Assembly: GCA_018003315.1 (NCBI GenBank)
Contig: JAGNEJ010000017.1
Location: 1 to 63,856 of the forward strand
Reading direction: 5' to 3'
Source of the DNA: Verrucomicrobiales bacterium
GTDB taxonomy: Bacteria > Verrucomicrobiota > Verrucomicrobiia > Verrucomicrobiales > V1-33
Length of the DNA: 63,856 nt
The notes under the pieces were generated by a model. The model was not told where the DNA came from. It made no database searches and saw nothing but the letters and a program-made list of their open reading frames with translations. The position numbers and the translations under genes are program-made. Positions 36,452-46,054 of the stretch are shown here, piece by piece (position 1 is the stretch's first letter; each line of letters starts with the position of its first letter).

Positions 36452-38230
36452 ATGAAAACTCGCCCTATCATTACCACCATCGCCGCTGCCACGCTGGGCG
36501 TGGGAGCCATGCTTCCCATCCGCCACCTTCTGGCCCAGGATGCGCCGCGGGTGCAGCGCAGCGGGAAGATCGAAATGCAGATCGATCCCAATCAGCCCGG
36601 TTTCGATGCTGAAAAACTGGAAAAAGACATCCGCAAAATGGCGGCTGGCATGGATCTCGGCGAGGAGCAGCAGGCCCGGCTGGAAGATTCCATCAAGCAG
36701 TTGCGCGAAGGCCTGAAGCCCGGCACCGACGGAAAGGCTCAAAAATTCACCTGGAAATGGGAGTACAAGGATGGCGGGGACGACTCCAAGGCCAAGCCTG
36801 ATGCACCGCAGCCGCGCCGCCAGCAGGGCGGGAACCGCACGCCCGATGGCTGGCAGCAGCTCCAGGAAGAGATGCAGAAAAATTTTGGCGAACGCCTCAA
36901 GGAACTGATGGGGGAGCGCGGTGAACTGAATCCCGAGCGGATGATGGAAGATCTGCTCCGGCGCATGGGTGTGAATCCCAATGATGCCGAGCAGTTTCGT
37001 CAGGATGGACAGGGCGGGCAAAAACGGTACTTCTTCCGGTTCGGCCCCAACGGCATGGAGCAACGCGAGGAGGGAAATGACGTTCCGGATGAGTTGCGCA
37101 GGCAGTTCGGTCTGGACCTTCGCAAACTGGGCGGACATGAGCACGGAAACTATGATCCGGACAATGCCCCGCGGAACAGCAAATACAGTCGCGCCACATT
37201 GGCCGAATACCGTGACGTCGTCCGCAATGTCCGCGGCAGCACCGTGGCCATTCTGCGCGAGGGTCATCAGGTGGCGCTGGGAACGGTGGTTTCCGCGGAC
37301 GGTTATGCCGTCACCAAGGCCAGTGAAGTGGCGAAGGGAGGCTTGGAATGCGAAACGATGGACGGCAGCATTGTTCCCGCCAAGGTCGTGAGCAAAAATG
37401 AAACCTATGATGTGGCCTTGATCAAACTGGACGGAGCGAAGGACCTCAAACCGGTCACTTTTGCCACCGGCGAGATTGCCGTGGGAACCATGGTGGCGGC
37501 TTCCGGAATCGACGAAAATCCCGTTTCCGTGGGGGTGGTCAGCGTTCCGCCGCGAAACCTTGATGACAGTCAGAAGGGCTTCCTCGGGCTGGCCGTCGAG
37601 GACGGGCCTGACGGCAAGAGCGTGGTTGTGAGGCAGGTTACCCCGGACAGTCCGGCATCCAAGGTGGAGTTGCAGGACGGCGACACCATCACTGCCGTTG
37701 ACGGGAAGGGCGTTTCCGAAGCGGCGGAACTGGTGAAGCTCATCAGCGGCAAATCTCCCGGCGACAAGGTGAAGCTCGCCGTGAAGGGTGGCGAAGGCAC
37801 TCGCGAGATCGAAATCACTCTGTCCAGCCGTGAGCAATTCAGCCGCGAACTGACCCGAGGTGTGGATCCGACCGCCCGCATGGGCACGGAACTGAGCGGC
37901 AAAAGCACGGGATTTCCCAATGCCATTCAAAACGATCTGGGCATCGAGGCCAACCAATGCGGAGGCCCAGTGGTGGACATCCAGGGCAATGTGATCGGCA
38001 TCAACATCGCCCGTTCTGGCAGGACCAGCACCTACATGCTGGCCGGAAAAATCCTCACTGACATGCTCTCCGAACTCAAGAATGGCAAGCTGGGCATGGT
38101 CAAGGATCCCGCAGCCCTGGCCCGTGAGGTGAAGAAATACGAAGCGGATTACCAGCGGCTTCAGGACGAACTGAAAGCGGCGGAAGCAAAGCTCAAGGCG
38201 GCCAAAGAAGCCGACGCGCAAACGAAATAA
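36452..38230 (+). CDS. HtrA-like pseudoprotease with a PDZ domain inserted in the protease fold
   Basis: 592 residues. A signal peptide is followed by a charged helical region (about 45-220). The N-terminal half of a trypsin-like fold comes next (255-365), then a PDZ domain (370-460), and then the C-terminal half of the protease fold (470-535) with a coiled tail. Where active proteases have His there is Ser291 (VTKASEV); Asp320 is kept; Ser is replaced by Cys503 in NQCGGPVV. It is most likely inactive as a serine protease and may bind peptides or regulate the active protease encoded just upstream. Confidence 0.88.
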   Translation: MKTRPIITTIAAATLGVGAMLPIRHLLAQDAPRVQRSGKIEMQIDPNQPGFDAEKLEKDIRKMAAGMDLGEEQQARLEDSIKQLREGLKPGTDGKAQKFTWKWEYKDGGDDSKAKPDAPQPRRQQGGNRTPDGWQQLQEEMQKNFGERLKELMGERGELNPERMMEDLLRRMGVNPNDAEQFRQDGQGGQKRYFFRFGPNGMEQREEGNDVPDELRRQFGLDLRKLGGHEHGNYDPDNAPRNSKYSRATLAEYRDVVRNVRGSTVAILREGHQVALGTVVSADGYAVTKASEVAKGGLECETMDGSIVPAKVVSKNETYDVALIKLDGAKDLKPVTFATGEIAVGTMVAASGIDENPVSVGVVSVPPRNLDDSQKGFLGLAVEDGPDGKSVVVRQVTPDSPASKVELQDGDTITAVDGKGVSEAAELVKLISGKSPGDKVKLAVKGGEGTREIEITLSSREQFSRELTRGVDPTARMGTELSGKSTGFPNAIQNDLGIEANQCGGPVVDIQGNVIGINIARSGRTSTYMLAGKILTDMLSELKNGKLGMVKDPAALAREVKKYEADYQRLQDELKAAEAKLKAAKEADAQTK

Positions 38231-38252
38231 GCAACGCTTCACCATCGATCGG

Positions 38253-38290
38253 GAAGCCCGGCAGGAAGCAATTCCGCCGGGCTTCTTTCC
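38253..38290 (+). terminator. Intrinsic terminator after the pseudoprotease gene
   Basis: Stem GAAGCCCGGC / GCCGGGCTTC (38253-38262 and 38276-38285), extended by a GGAA/TTCC pair inside, followed by TTTCCTT. It starts 22 nt after the stop. Confidence 0.8.
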
Positions 38291-38457
38291 TTGAGGACTG
38301 AATGGCGCACCGGAGCCGCCGGACTTGCAGCGCTTGACGCCGGGAGGAAAAACCGTAGCGTGCAACTCACTTTTCCTTCATTCTTGATTCACCTGCGTTC
38401 CGCCTCCGGCGAAAAACCCCCGCCCAGGTGGTTCATTTTACTTAAACTTCAACGACT

Positions 38458-38463
38458 AGGAGG
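38458..38463 (+). promoter_or_regulatory. Shine-Dalgarno that sets a TTG start for accB
   Basis: AGGAGG five nucleotides before the TTG at 38469. The family N-terminus (LKEIRQIIELM) follows directly and there is no suitable ATG, so a TTG start is the best reading. Confidence 0.85.
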
Positions 38464-38468
38464 CTTCC

Positions 38469-38969
38469 TTGGACCTTAAAGAAATCAGACAGATCATCGA
38501 GTTGATGAAACGGCACGATCTTTCCCTCTTCCACCTGGAAAGAGACGGCATGAAGATCAAGCTCAAGAAGGGGGTGGATTTCGACACCTTTGTCAACGCC
38601 GTGCAAAGCACTGGAGGTCCGCGGACGATGGGATCCCCAGTCCAATCTCAGCCGATGGTTCCGGAGGGGCTGCTTGCGGCCGGGTTGGCGTCGGATGTTT
38701 CCGAAACGCTGGAGGGAACCGCCGCTCCGGTAGTGGGCACCACGATCAATTCTCCGATGGTGGGAACATTTTACCGCAGTCCCTCGCCCGGAGATCCTCC
38801 CTTCATCAAGGATGGGGACCGGGTGGAGGAAGGAATGGTGGTGTGCATCATCGAAGCGATGAAGGTGATGAACGAAATCAAGGCCGAAACCTCCGGAATC
38901 ATCGCCCGGGCACTGGTCAATGACGGCACGGCCATCCAGTTTGGACAGCCCCTGTTTGAACTCAAATAA
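38469..38969 (+). CDS. accB: Acetyl-CoA carboxylase biotin carboxyl carrier protein
   Basis: 166 residues. The N-terminal helical part (LKEIRQIIELMKRHDLSLFHLERDGMKIKL) is followed by a linker and the biotinyl domain. INSPMVGTFYRSPSPGDPPF is the thumb-containing segment and IIEAMKVMNEI carries the biotinylated Lys132. It carries carboxybiotin between AccC and the carboxyltransferase in fatty acid synthesis. Translation starts at TTG behind a perfect AGGAGG. accC follows 110 bp later; the two normally form one operon. Confidence 0.96.
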   Translation: MDLKEIRQIIELMKRHDLSLFHLERDGMKIKLKKGVDFDTFVNAVQSTGGPRTMGSPVQSQPMVPEGLLAAGLASDVSETLEGTAAPVVGTTINSPMVGTFYRSPSPGDPPFIKDGDRVEEGMVVCIIEAMKVMNEIKAETSGIIARALVNDGTAIQFGQPLFELK

Positions 38970-39079
38970 TGCAGGCCCGGCGGTCTCACGACAGAGGAAG
39001 CGTTTTCGCGCAGCGCCTCTCCGAAAGCTGAATCGTCCGGCCACATCCCACTCGCGCCTTTCCCAACGGCAAATCATTC

Positions 39080-40447
39080 ATGTTCAAAAAGATTCTGATC
39101 GCAAATCGCGGTGAAATCGCCCTGCGTGTCATCCGGGCCTGCAAGGAACTGGGGGTGCGCACGGTCGCCGTCTATTCCCAGGCGGACGAACGCTCCATGC
39201 ATGTCCAGTTGGCTGACGATGCCATCTGCATCGGTCCGGGACCCAGCAGCCAGAGCTATTTGATGATCGACCGGATCATCAGCGCCGCGGAGATCGCCAA
39301 TGTCGATGCCATTCACCCCGGATACGGATTCCTTTCGGAAAATGCAAAATTTGCCCGCATCTGCGAAAGCTGCAAAATCAAGTTCATCGGTCCCAGCGCC
39401 GAAGTCATCGAACTGATGGGTGACAAGAACCAGGCGCGGGCCACCGCCAGGAAAAACAAAGTGCCGATCATTCCCGGCACGGACGGCGTGATCAATGGCG
39501 AAAAGGAAGCCATCGAAGCCGCGGCGAAAATCGGCTATCCGGTCATGGTCAAGGCAGCCGCAGGAGGCGGCGGACGGGGCATGCGTCCGGTGTTCAATGA
39601 AGCCTCCCTGCTCTCCGCTTTTTCCGCGGCTCGAACCGAGGCGGAAAAATGCTTCGGCAACGGAGACATGTACATGGAAAAGCTGGTGGAGAACCCGCAC
39701 CACATCGAGATTCAGGTCATTGGTGACTCGAAGGGCAACGTGATTCACCTGGGCGAGCGGGACTGCAGCCTGCAGCGCCGCAATCAGAAAATCATCGAGG
39801 AGTGTCCCTCTCCCTTTCTCAGTGAAAAACTGCGCCGACGCATGGGTGCTGCGGCTGTAAAACTCTGCGAGGAAATCGGCTATGAAAACGCCGGCACCAT
39901 TGAATTCCTCGTGGATGACAAGGAGAATTTCTACTTCATGGAAATGAACACCCGGATTCAGGTGGAGCATCCGGTGACCGAGGAAGTCTATGACTGCGAC
40001 CTCATCAAAGAGCAGATCCGCGTCGCTGCCGGCCATTTGCTCTCACCCCATGTGAGGAAGAACGAACCGCGTCGGCATTCGATCGAATGCCGCATCAACG
40101 CGGAGGATCCCTTTAACAACTTCGCGCCCAGTCCCGGGAAAATTAAGAATTTTTACGCCCCCGGCGGTCGCGGGGTGCGGGTTGATTCCCACATTTACTC
40201 CGGGTATGAAGTGCCGCCCTATTATGATTCGATGATTGCCAAGCTGATCGTATCCGGGGCGACGCGGGAAATTGCGATTGCGCGGATGCAGCGCGCCCTG
40301 ACGGAATTTCTGGTGGAAGGCATCAAGACCACCATCCCCTTCCAGCAGGCCATCCTGGACAATTCGGACTTCAAGAGCGGCAAATACAACATCGGCTGGG
40401 TCGAGCAGTTCCTGAACCGGATGACCAAGGAAATGAACAAAGCCTGA
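39080..40447 (+). CDS. accC: Acetyl-CoA carboxylase biotin carboxylase subunit
   Basis: 455-residue ATP-grasp enzyme that carboxylates biotin on Acc[21 protein letters not shown] begins the family N-terminus, [12 protein letters not shown] and the glycine-rich loop [12 protein letters not shown] bind ATP, and [21 protein letters not shown] carries the catalytic region. Length and all motifs are normal. The carboxyltransferase genes accA/accD are not in the window. Confidence 0.97.
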   Translation: MFKKILIANRGEIALRVIRACKELGVRTVAVYSQADERSMHVQLADDAICIGPGPSSQSYLMIDRIISAAEIANVDAIHPGYGFLSENAKFARICESCKIKFIGPSAEVIELMGDKNQARATARKNKVPIIPGTDGVINGEKEAIEAAAKIGYPVMVKAAAGGGGRGMRPVFNEASLLSAFSAARTEAEKCFGNGDMYMEKLVENPHHIEIQVIGDSKGNVIHLGERDCSLQRRNQKIIEECPSPFLSEKLRRRMGAAAVKLCEEIGYENAGTIEFLVDDKENFYFMEMNTRIQVEHPVTEEVYDCDLIKEQIRVAAGHLLSPHVRKNEPRRHSIECRINAEDPFNNFAPSPGKIKNFYAPGGRGVRVDSHIYSGYEVPPYYDSMIAKLIVSGATREIAIARMQRALTEFLVEGIKTTIPFQQAILDNSDFKSGKYNIGWVEQFLNRMTKEMNKA

Positions 40448-40465
40448 ACGGGGAGGCATCCAGCC

Positions 40466-41425
40466 ATGGTCCGCATTCTCCTGACCACCACTTCCTATCA
40501 GGACACTCCGGGGGCCCATCATGCCTTGCTGGAGGGTCAGGGCTACGAAATCGTGAGGGAACGGGGCCCCCTGTCCGAACAGCGCATGCTGGAACTGGCC
40601 GGGCAGTTCGATGGATTTCTCTGCGGTGACGATGAAATCACCCGGGCCGTGCTAGCCAAATCGCTCCCGCGGCTCAGAGTCATCAGCAAGTATGGCATCG
40701 GCCTCGACAAGATCGACCTCGGAGCCTGCAAGGAACTACGCCTGCCGGTGCTGTTCACCCCCGGCGTCAACCACACCACCGTGGCCGAACACACGTTCGC
40801 CCTGATGCTGGCTCTGGTGCGTAATCTGGTCGATGAAGTCAATTTCACCCGCCAGGGTCAGTGGAAACGCCTGACCGGAAACGAACTCTGGCAGAAAAAA
40901 ATCGGCATCATCGGCCTGGGCCGCATCGGGCAGGAAACCGTCCGGCGCTGTCATGGCTTTGAGATGGCAATCCACGCCTGGGGCAACTACTGGCCGGAAG
41001 CATTCTGCCAGAGCTTTGGCGTGGTGCGGCACGAAAGCGTGGATTCGCTGGTGAGCAGCGTGGACATCGTCAGTCTCCACACCATGCTGCGCGATGACAC
41101 CCGGCACCTCATCAACGCCCGGCGGTTGGCACTGATGCCTCGCGGCTCCCTGCTGATCAATTCCTCCCGCGGGGAACTGGTGGAAACCGGCGCGCTGCTG
41201 CAGGCGCTGGATTCCGGACACCTGGGCGGCTATGCGGCCGATGTGATGGAGATCGAACCGCCGCCGCCGGACCACCCGCTGCTCCGGCATCCAAAGGCGA
41301 TCATCACGCCCCACATTGGATCGCGCACCTACGAAAGCGTACCCCGGCAGGCCATGAAGGCCACCCGCAATTTGATCCACTTCCTCAACGGCGAGGGAGA
41401 AGTTTTTTTCGCCATCGGCCAATAA
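40466..41425 (+). CDS. D-isomer-specific 2-hydroxyacid dehydrogenase
   Basis: 319 residues with the flavodoxin-like substrate domain and Rossmann NAD domain. IGIIGLGRIGQETVRR binds NAD. Catalytic residues are Arg in NSSRGELVE, Glu in MEIEPPPPDHP and His in TPHIGSRT. It resembles phosphoglycerate dehydrogenase-like enzymes but lacks ACT or regulatory domains; the substrate is not certain. GGGGAGG precedes the start. It lies 18 bp after accC. Confidence 0.92.
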   Translation: MVRILLTTTSYQDTPGAHHALLEGQGYEIVRERGPLSEQRMLELAGQFDGFLCGDDEITRAVLAKSLPRLRVISKYGIGLDKIDLGACKELRLPVLFTPGVNHTTVAEHTFALMLALVRNLVDEVNFTRQGQWKRLTGNELWQKKIGIIGLGRIGQETVRRCHGFEMAIHAWGNYWPEAFCQSFGVVRHESVDSLVSSVDIVSLHTMLRDDTRHLINARRLALMPRGSLLINSSRGELVETGALLQALDSGHLGGYAADVMEIEPPPPDHPLLRHPKAIITPHIGSRTYESVPRQAMKATRNLIHFLNGEGEVFFAIGQ

Positions 41426-41482
41426 GAAACAGCGGCTGCTTCGGCAAATTCCCGCACTGGTTTTCGTTGTCATGCCGGTGGA

Positions 41483-43921
41483 ATGCTGGCAATGCTCCGG
41501 CAGCATTCCCCTCCCCTCCACGTGCTGCGTCGTTTCCATCTCCTGCTCCTGCTGGTCACCGTTGTGTTTGGCATTCTCGGAGTCTCACGCCTCAGTTACA
41601 ACGTGGACATCCTGGACCTGCTGCCGAAAAACTTCGCCGGCGCGGAGGGAACCCGCCTGCTGCGCGACACCTTTGAAAAGGCCGGGCAACTGATCATCAC
41701 CGTGGAGGCTCCCTCCGCAGACGCAGCGGATCAAGCCATCGCATCCCTTGAAGCGGAACTGAACCGCCACCCGGAACTCGTGAAACGCGTCATCGCCCAG
41801 CCCACTTGGGAGTCGGATGCCGGGCAGATTTCCTCGCTGGCCGCCTATGCCTGGCTCAATGCCCCTCCGGAACGAGTGGCGGCCCTCCGGAACAAACTCG
41901 CAAGTGCTGACTTGCAGCAGCAGCTGGAGGAAAAAATCAACTCCCTGGCCACGGAAATCGACGGCATGGCGCTCACCCTGGGGGCCTACGATCCGCTGGG
42001 CCTGCTGGAGGCAGCCAAATCCGGGCTGGATTCGAACCTGGAACGCAACGGGGCCGGTGAATTCGGCAGCAAGGACGGCAAGTTCCGTCTGCTCACGGTC
42101 GATGCCGTCTCACCACTGCACAGCTACCGGGATGCAACCACATGGATTCGGGACATCCGGAGCAGAATTGTCGAACCCTGGCATCAGCAGCTTCCGGATT
42201 CAAAAACGATCACGTTAGGAATTACGGGATCGCCTGCCTTCCGCGCGGAAATTTCCACCGCCATGGAGGAGGACATGAGCCAGTCCATCGGGGGCATCAC
42301 CTTCATTGTCGGTTTTCTCTTCTGGCTGCTGCACCGCACCATTCGCCCGCTGTTTCTCCTGCTGGCCTCCATGCTGGTGTCGGGACTCATCACGCTGGGC
42401 ATCGCCGGGCTGGCCTTCGGTTCGCTCAATGTCATGAGCATGGGCTTTGCTGCGATTCTCATGGGAATGATCGAGGATTTCGGAGTCGTGGGCCTGCATG
42501 AATGGCTGGAAAACCCGCGAGACACGTTTGCCCAGATTCACCGGCGCGTCTTTCCCGGCATCTTCTGGTCCGCCGTGACCTCTGCGGCGGTATTCGGCTC
42601 GCTCACGCTCAGCCTGCTGCCGGGCATCGCCCAGTTGGGCCTGCTGACCGCGGTGGGAATTCTCGTGGGTGCGGCGGTCATGTTGTACGGGTTTCTGCCG
42701 CTGGCCATGAAATGGAGCGGGCGCAGCCATGACAAGCCGCGCGATCTCAGCCGGGCCACCGCCCCCTCCCGCTGGCCCGGCGTGGCTGCCGCGGCATTGC
42801 TGGGAGCCTGCACCTTTGTCCTGACAATTCGCGGCTTTCCGGGTGTTGTCCATGACCCCGCGCTGCTGCATCCCAAAAATTGTCCTGCCATGGATGCGAT
42901 GACCCGGCTGCAGCAGCGCATGCAGCCCCCGGAAACGCAGGGGGAATGGGTGGCGGTCCTGCTCCAGCGCCGGACCGAGGCCGAACTTTGCGCTGCCATG
43001 GACACCGCCCGCAAACACCTGGAAAGCGCCAGGGCGGCTGGGGAAATCAGCAGTTTCTACCTGCCCGACGCCCTCTTTCCCAATGCGCAACACCAGCAAG
43101 TGAACCATGCCCCGCTGGCGGCCCTGGCCGCCGGAGATGCGCAGGTGCTGCAGGCCATGGACGCCGCCGGATTCACCGAGGACGGCCTGATCCTGGCAAA
43201 AAATGTCTTCGCGGTCTGGAAGACCTGGGCCGCAGGCGGAACCGCCGGGCTTCTCTGGCCCTCCCAGGCCTTGCTGGAAGGATCCCTGGGCCGGCTGCTC
43301 CACCGCACGCCGGACGGTGTGGCCGCCAGCGGATTTGTCAGGATGCCGCCGGGAATCAAGCCCGCAACCTCGCCCGCAGTGACTGGGCTGGAGGCGATTC
43401 CCGGAGTTTACCCCGGCGGCTGGCGCTACTTGAACGAGAAGATGCGTCCACTGGTGGGCGAAGAAATCCGCCGGGTCTGTCTGCCGGCGGTGGCTGTGCT
43501 GCTGGTGTTGCTGGTGGTGGTGTTCCGGAATCTGCGGGACTCGCTCCTCGTGCTTGGATCACTCACCTTCAGCGGGCTCATCCTGCTGGCGGCCATGCAG
43601 GCGTTCGGCATCCCGTGGAATTTCGTCAACATCGGCGCGGTGCCGCTGACTCTGGGGCTTGGGCTGGACTTCAACATTCACATGCTGTTCTCACTGCGCC
43701 GCGCCGCAGACAAGGCCCATGCCCACGGCATCGGGCGCGCCCTTGCCTACTGCGGGCTGTCCACGTCGCTCGGCTTTGGATCCCTGGCCATGGCGGACAA
43801 CCGCGGGCTGGTCACCTTCGGCCAGTGCGCCATGATCGGCGTCGGCGCCACCCTCTTCACCGCCGCCTTCGTGCTCCCGTGGGTTTATCTGAGGCTCGGG
43901 AAAGGGGCCGCCGGCAACTGA
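41483..43921 (+). CDS. MMPL/RND family exporter (hopanoid HpnN-like)
   Basis: 812-residue RND-type membrane protein. The first helix near residue 20 is followed by a large periplasmic domain (SRLSYNVDILDLLPKNFAG start), five helices with the MMPL sterol-sensing-like region (SIGGITFIVGFLFW, AAILMGMIEDFGVVGLHEWLE), a second periplasmic domain, and a final set of five helices (VNIGAVPLTLGLGLDFNIHM). Relatives move lipids such as hopanoids to the outer membrane. No hopanoid gene is nearby, so the cargo is unknown. ATG at 41492 is an alternative start. Confidence 0.88.
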   Translation: MLAMLRQHSPPLHVLRRFHLLLLLVTVVFGILGVSRLSYNVDILDLLPKNFAGAEGTRLLRDTFEKAGQLIITVEAPSADAADQAIASLEAELNRHPELVKRVIAQPTWESDAGQISSLAAYAWLNAPPERVAALRNKLASADLQQQLEEKINSLATEIDGMALTLGAYDPLGLLEAAKSGLDSNLERNGAGEFGSKDGKFRLLTVDAVSPLHSYRDATTWIRDIRSRIVEPWHQQLPDSKTITLGITGSPAFRAEISTAMEEDMSQSIGGITFIVGFLFWLLHRTIRPLFLLLASMLVSGLITLGIAGLAFGSLNVMSMGFAAILMGMIEDFGVVGLHEWLENPRDTFAQIHRRVFPGIFWSAVTSAAVFGSLTLSLLPGIAQLGLLTAVGILVGAAVMLYGFLPLAMKWSGRSHDKPRDLSRATAPSRWPGVAAAALLGACTFVLTIRGFPGVVHDPALLHPKNCPAMDAMTRLQQRMQPPETQGEWVAVLLQRRTEAELCAAMDTARKHLESARAAGEISSFYLPDALFPNAQHQQVNHAPLAALAAGDAQVLQAMDAAGFTEDGLILAKNVFAVWKTWAAGGTAGLLWPSQALLEGSLGRLLHRTPDGVAASGFVRMPPGIKPATSPAVTGLEAIPGVYPGGWRYLNEKMRPLVGEEIRRVCLPAVAVLLVLLVVVFRNLRDSLLVLGSLTFSGLILLAAMQAFGIPWNFVNIGAVPLTLGLGLDFNIHMLFSLRRAADKAHAHGIGRALAYCGLSTSLGFGSLAMADNRGLVTFGQCAMIGVGATLFTAAFVLPWVYLRLGKGAAGN

Positions 43922-43980
43922 TTTCCCCACCCTGGAAATTCCCGCTTTCCTTTTCTGCGGGCTGCGCCACGAATGAGATC

Positions 43981-44295
43981 ATGAACATTGCGAAATTGAT
44001 GAAACAGGCGCAGCAGATGCAGGCAAAGGTGCAGGCTGCCCAGGAGGAACTTTCCCAGAAAACCGTCGAATCCAGCGTCGGCGGAGGCAAGGTCACTGTC
44101 GTCGCCACGGCCGCGGGCGATGTGCTGTCGATCAAAATCGATCCGGCTGTCGTTGATCCTGGCGATGTCGAGCTGCTCCAGGACTTGGTGCTTTCCGGAG
44201 TCCGGCAGGCCATCGAGGAGGGCCGCCAACTGGCCGCAGCGGAAATGGGCAAAGTCACTGGAGGAATGGGACTGCCGCCTGGCATGGGATTTTGA
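43981..44295 (+). CDS. YbaB/EbfC nucleoid-associated protein
   Basis: 104 residues. MNIAKLMKQAQQMQAKVQAAQEEL and VTVVATAAGDVLSIKIDPAVVDP match the small DNA-binding YbaB/EbfC family, and the end GGMGLPPGMGF is typical. It dimerises and coats DNA. In many bacteria ybaB neighbours recR; here recO is the next gene, keeping a recombination-repair association. Confidence 0.95.
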   Translation: MNIAKLMKQAQQMQAKVQAAQEELSQKTVESSVGGGKVTVVATAAGDVLSIKIDPAVVDPGDVELLQDLVLSGVRQAIEEGRQLAAAEMGKVTGGMGLPPGMGF

Positions 44296-44367
44296 AATGC
44301 CGCAGCACCCGGACCTCCGGTGCTGATGCCGGACGCCCCGCGCCTTCATCCGCCCACATTCCACGGC

Positions 44368-44904
44368 ATGCCGAAGGCCATCGCCATTCTATTGAAAAAA
44401 ATTCCGCTCACGGACACCAGCCTGATTGTTTCCTGGTGTTGTCAGGAACAAGGGCTGATCCGGACCGCAGCCAAAGGAGCTCGGAGGCCCGGAAGCCCGC
44501 TGGCGGGAAAACTGGATCTCTTCTACGAGGCGGAAATCGAAATTGTGCCCAGCCGCCGGGGAGACCTGCATGCCCTCAAGGAGGCGGAGGTCACCAACTA
44601 CCGCCACGGGCTGCAAACCAGTTTCAACCGCATTCTGGCCGGTTCCTATTTTGTCCGGCTCATCGAAATGGTGGCTGAAAGAGAAACGCCCATCGCTGCC
44701 CTGTTCGATCTGCTGCGGCGGGCTCTGGACTGGCTTTGCGTCCAGGAGCCAACCGTCAACGGAGTGCTCCATTTCGAACGGGAACTGGCGACGGAACTCG
44801 GCCTCTGGCACTCTGGAGACGCCACTCCTCCGTTGAAAACCATCCAGGATCTCTGCCACAGGGTGCCGGAACAGCGCCTGGTCCTGCTGGAGCGGCTGCG
44901 GTAG
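44368..44904 (+). CDS. recO: Short RecO-like DNA repair protein
   Basis: 178 residues. The OB-fold start KAIAILLKKIPLTDTSLIVSWCCQEQGLIRTAAKGARRP and the helical part fit RecO, which loads RecA via RecFOR. It is shorter than the usual 220-240 residues; the C-terminal zinc-finger segment with its cysteines is absent. Start chosen at the ATG at 44368 before the OB-fold. The short form could be functional, as other RecO proteins lack a zinc finger. Confidence 0.85.
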   Translation: MPKAIAILLKKIPLTDTSLIVSWCCQEQGLIRTAAKGARRPGSPLAGKLDLFYEAEIEIVPSRRGDLHALKEAEVTNYRHGLQTSFNRILAGSYFVRLIEMVAERETPIAALFDLLRRALDWLCVQEPTVNGVLHFERELATELGLWHSGDATPPLKTIQDLCHRVPEQRLVLLERLR

Positions 44905-45259
44905 CCTGACCTCGCAGAATCGGCCCGGTTTTTGGTGATTTCGCGCCTCTGCTGACCACCGCAGGGTGCCAGACCATCATGGCCCGCCACACGCAGCGGG
45001 AAAAGCACGGCCATTGCTGCTCGGCCAGACTCAAGCTCACCCTGCCCGAGCAGCCCCCTCCGGATCACCGGTAGCGTAAAACCCTGAAAACGGCTGCCCG
45101 AAGCCGCGAAGTCGGTCTGCGGAAGCGCTTTGGCAAAGCGCCGCATTCAGCGGGCGCATCAAAAAAAAACTCCGCAGGTTTTTGCGACCTGCGGAGTTGC
45201 GATGATGCCTGCAAATGTTTGCCAATGGATGACGGACCCCGAGCGGAGCAGGGGGCGTC
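44905..45259. other. Convergent intergenic region with hairpins
   Basis: 355 bp between recO and a convergent secreted-protein gene. It holds GCGCTTTG-G-CAAAGCGC (45126-45142) and the minus-strand terminator at 45161-45198. No gene is evident. Confidence 0.5.
45161..45198 (-). terminator. Intrinsic terminator of the secreted-protein gene
   Basis: 12-bp stem AACTCCGCAGGT / ACCTGCGGAGTT (45168-45179 and 45187-45198). Read on the minus strand it is followed by a run of nine T residues. It lies 61 nt after the stop at 45260. Confidence 0.92.
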
Positions 45260-45766
45260 CTAGGATTCCTTGTCGCTGCTGCTGCTGTCGGAATCCGAAT
45301 CCTTGAAGATGAAATCCATCAGTTTCTTGGCCTTCTGGCGGTTCTCTTCGAATTTCTTGGCGTGCTCCTCGTCGCCGGTCTCGATGTATTCCTTCAGCGA
45401 CTCAATCTGCTTGGTGATGGCGCGGTAAGCCTTGACGATGTTGTCGATGTAATCGGCATCCGTGTCGCTCAGTTCAGCCTTGTCGGGCAGGGATTTGAGC
45501 GATTCCGTGACGGAGGCGGTGGTGGAAGCATACACGGCCAGCACCTGCTGGGCTTCTGCCTTGTCATAGGCTTTTTTGACGAAGGCATCACCCAGGGAAT
45601 TGACGGCGAAATAGCTTAGGATGAGTCCCTGTGCGCTGCTGGCCCCGAGGGCGTTTTTGAGCGCTTCGGTGGAAGCAGCAGCCTTGTCTTCCTTGGCGAA
45701 TGCCGGGTTGGCGGAAAACGTGCAGGCGGTGATGGCGGCAAAGACCCAGAGGGCGATGAGTTTCAT
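45260..45766 (-). CDS. Small periplasmic helical protein, unknown family
   Basis: 168 residues. A signal peptide (MKLIALWVFAAITACTFSANPAFA) precedes an alpha-helical, charged mature protein that ends in a Ser/Asp-rich tail (KDSDSDSSSSDKES). The middle has short helices around LGASSAQGLILSYFAVNSLGDAF and LKSLPDKAELSDTDADYI. The family is not recognised. The start is the ATG at the signal peptide. It is a monocistronic gene by its own terminator. Confidence 0.8.
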   Translation of the reverse strand: MKLIALWVFAAITACTFSANPAFAKEDKAAASTEALKNALGASSAQGLILSYFAVNSLGDAFVKKAYDKAEAQQVLAVYASTTASVTESLKSLPDKAELSDTDADYIDNIVKAYRAITKQIESLKEYIETGDEEHAKKFEENRQKAKKLMDFIFKDSDSDSSSSDKES

Positions 45767-46054
45767 GGAATGTGCTGGATTTTGGTGGAACAGGTTTTTC
45801 GATGACTGACAAAACCAGTGATGGGCGGTCTTGCCGGTGAAACGGAGGTGCATTGGCAACCTGAATCTGAAAATAATGGCGGCTGCAATCGAAGTCCAGC
45901 AGCGATTTGAAATTGCGACATCGCGCTCCGCATGGCTGGGGCTCCAATCCATGTCACGCGCTGATGTCTGAGCGCGCGGGCCTGCGCAGTGGCAGCAGCA
46001 GGGGCTGCTGCTGCCAATGGCGTCCGTGCGGGACAACGGAGACGCACTGTGGCG

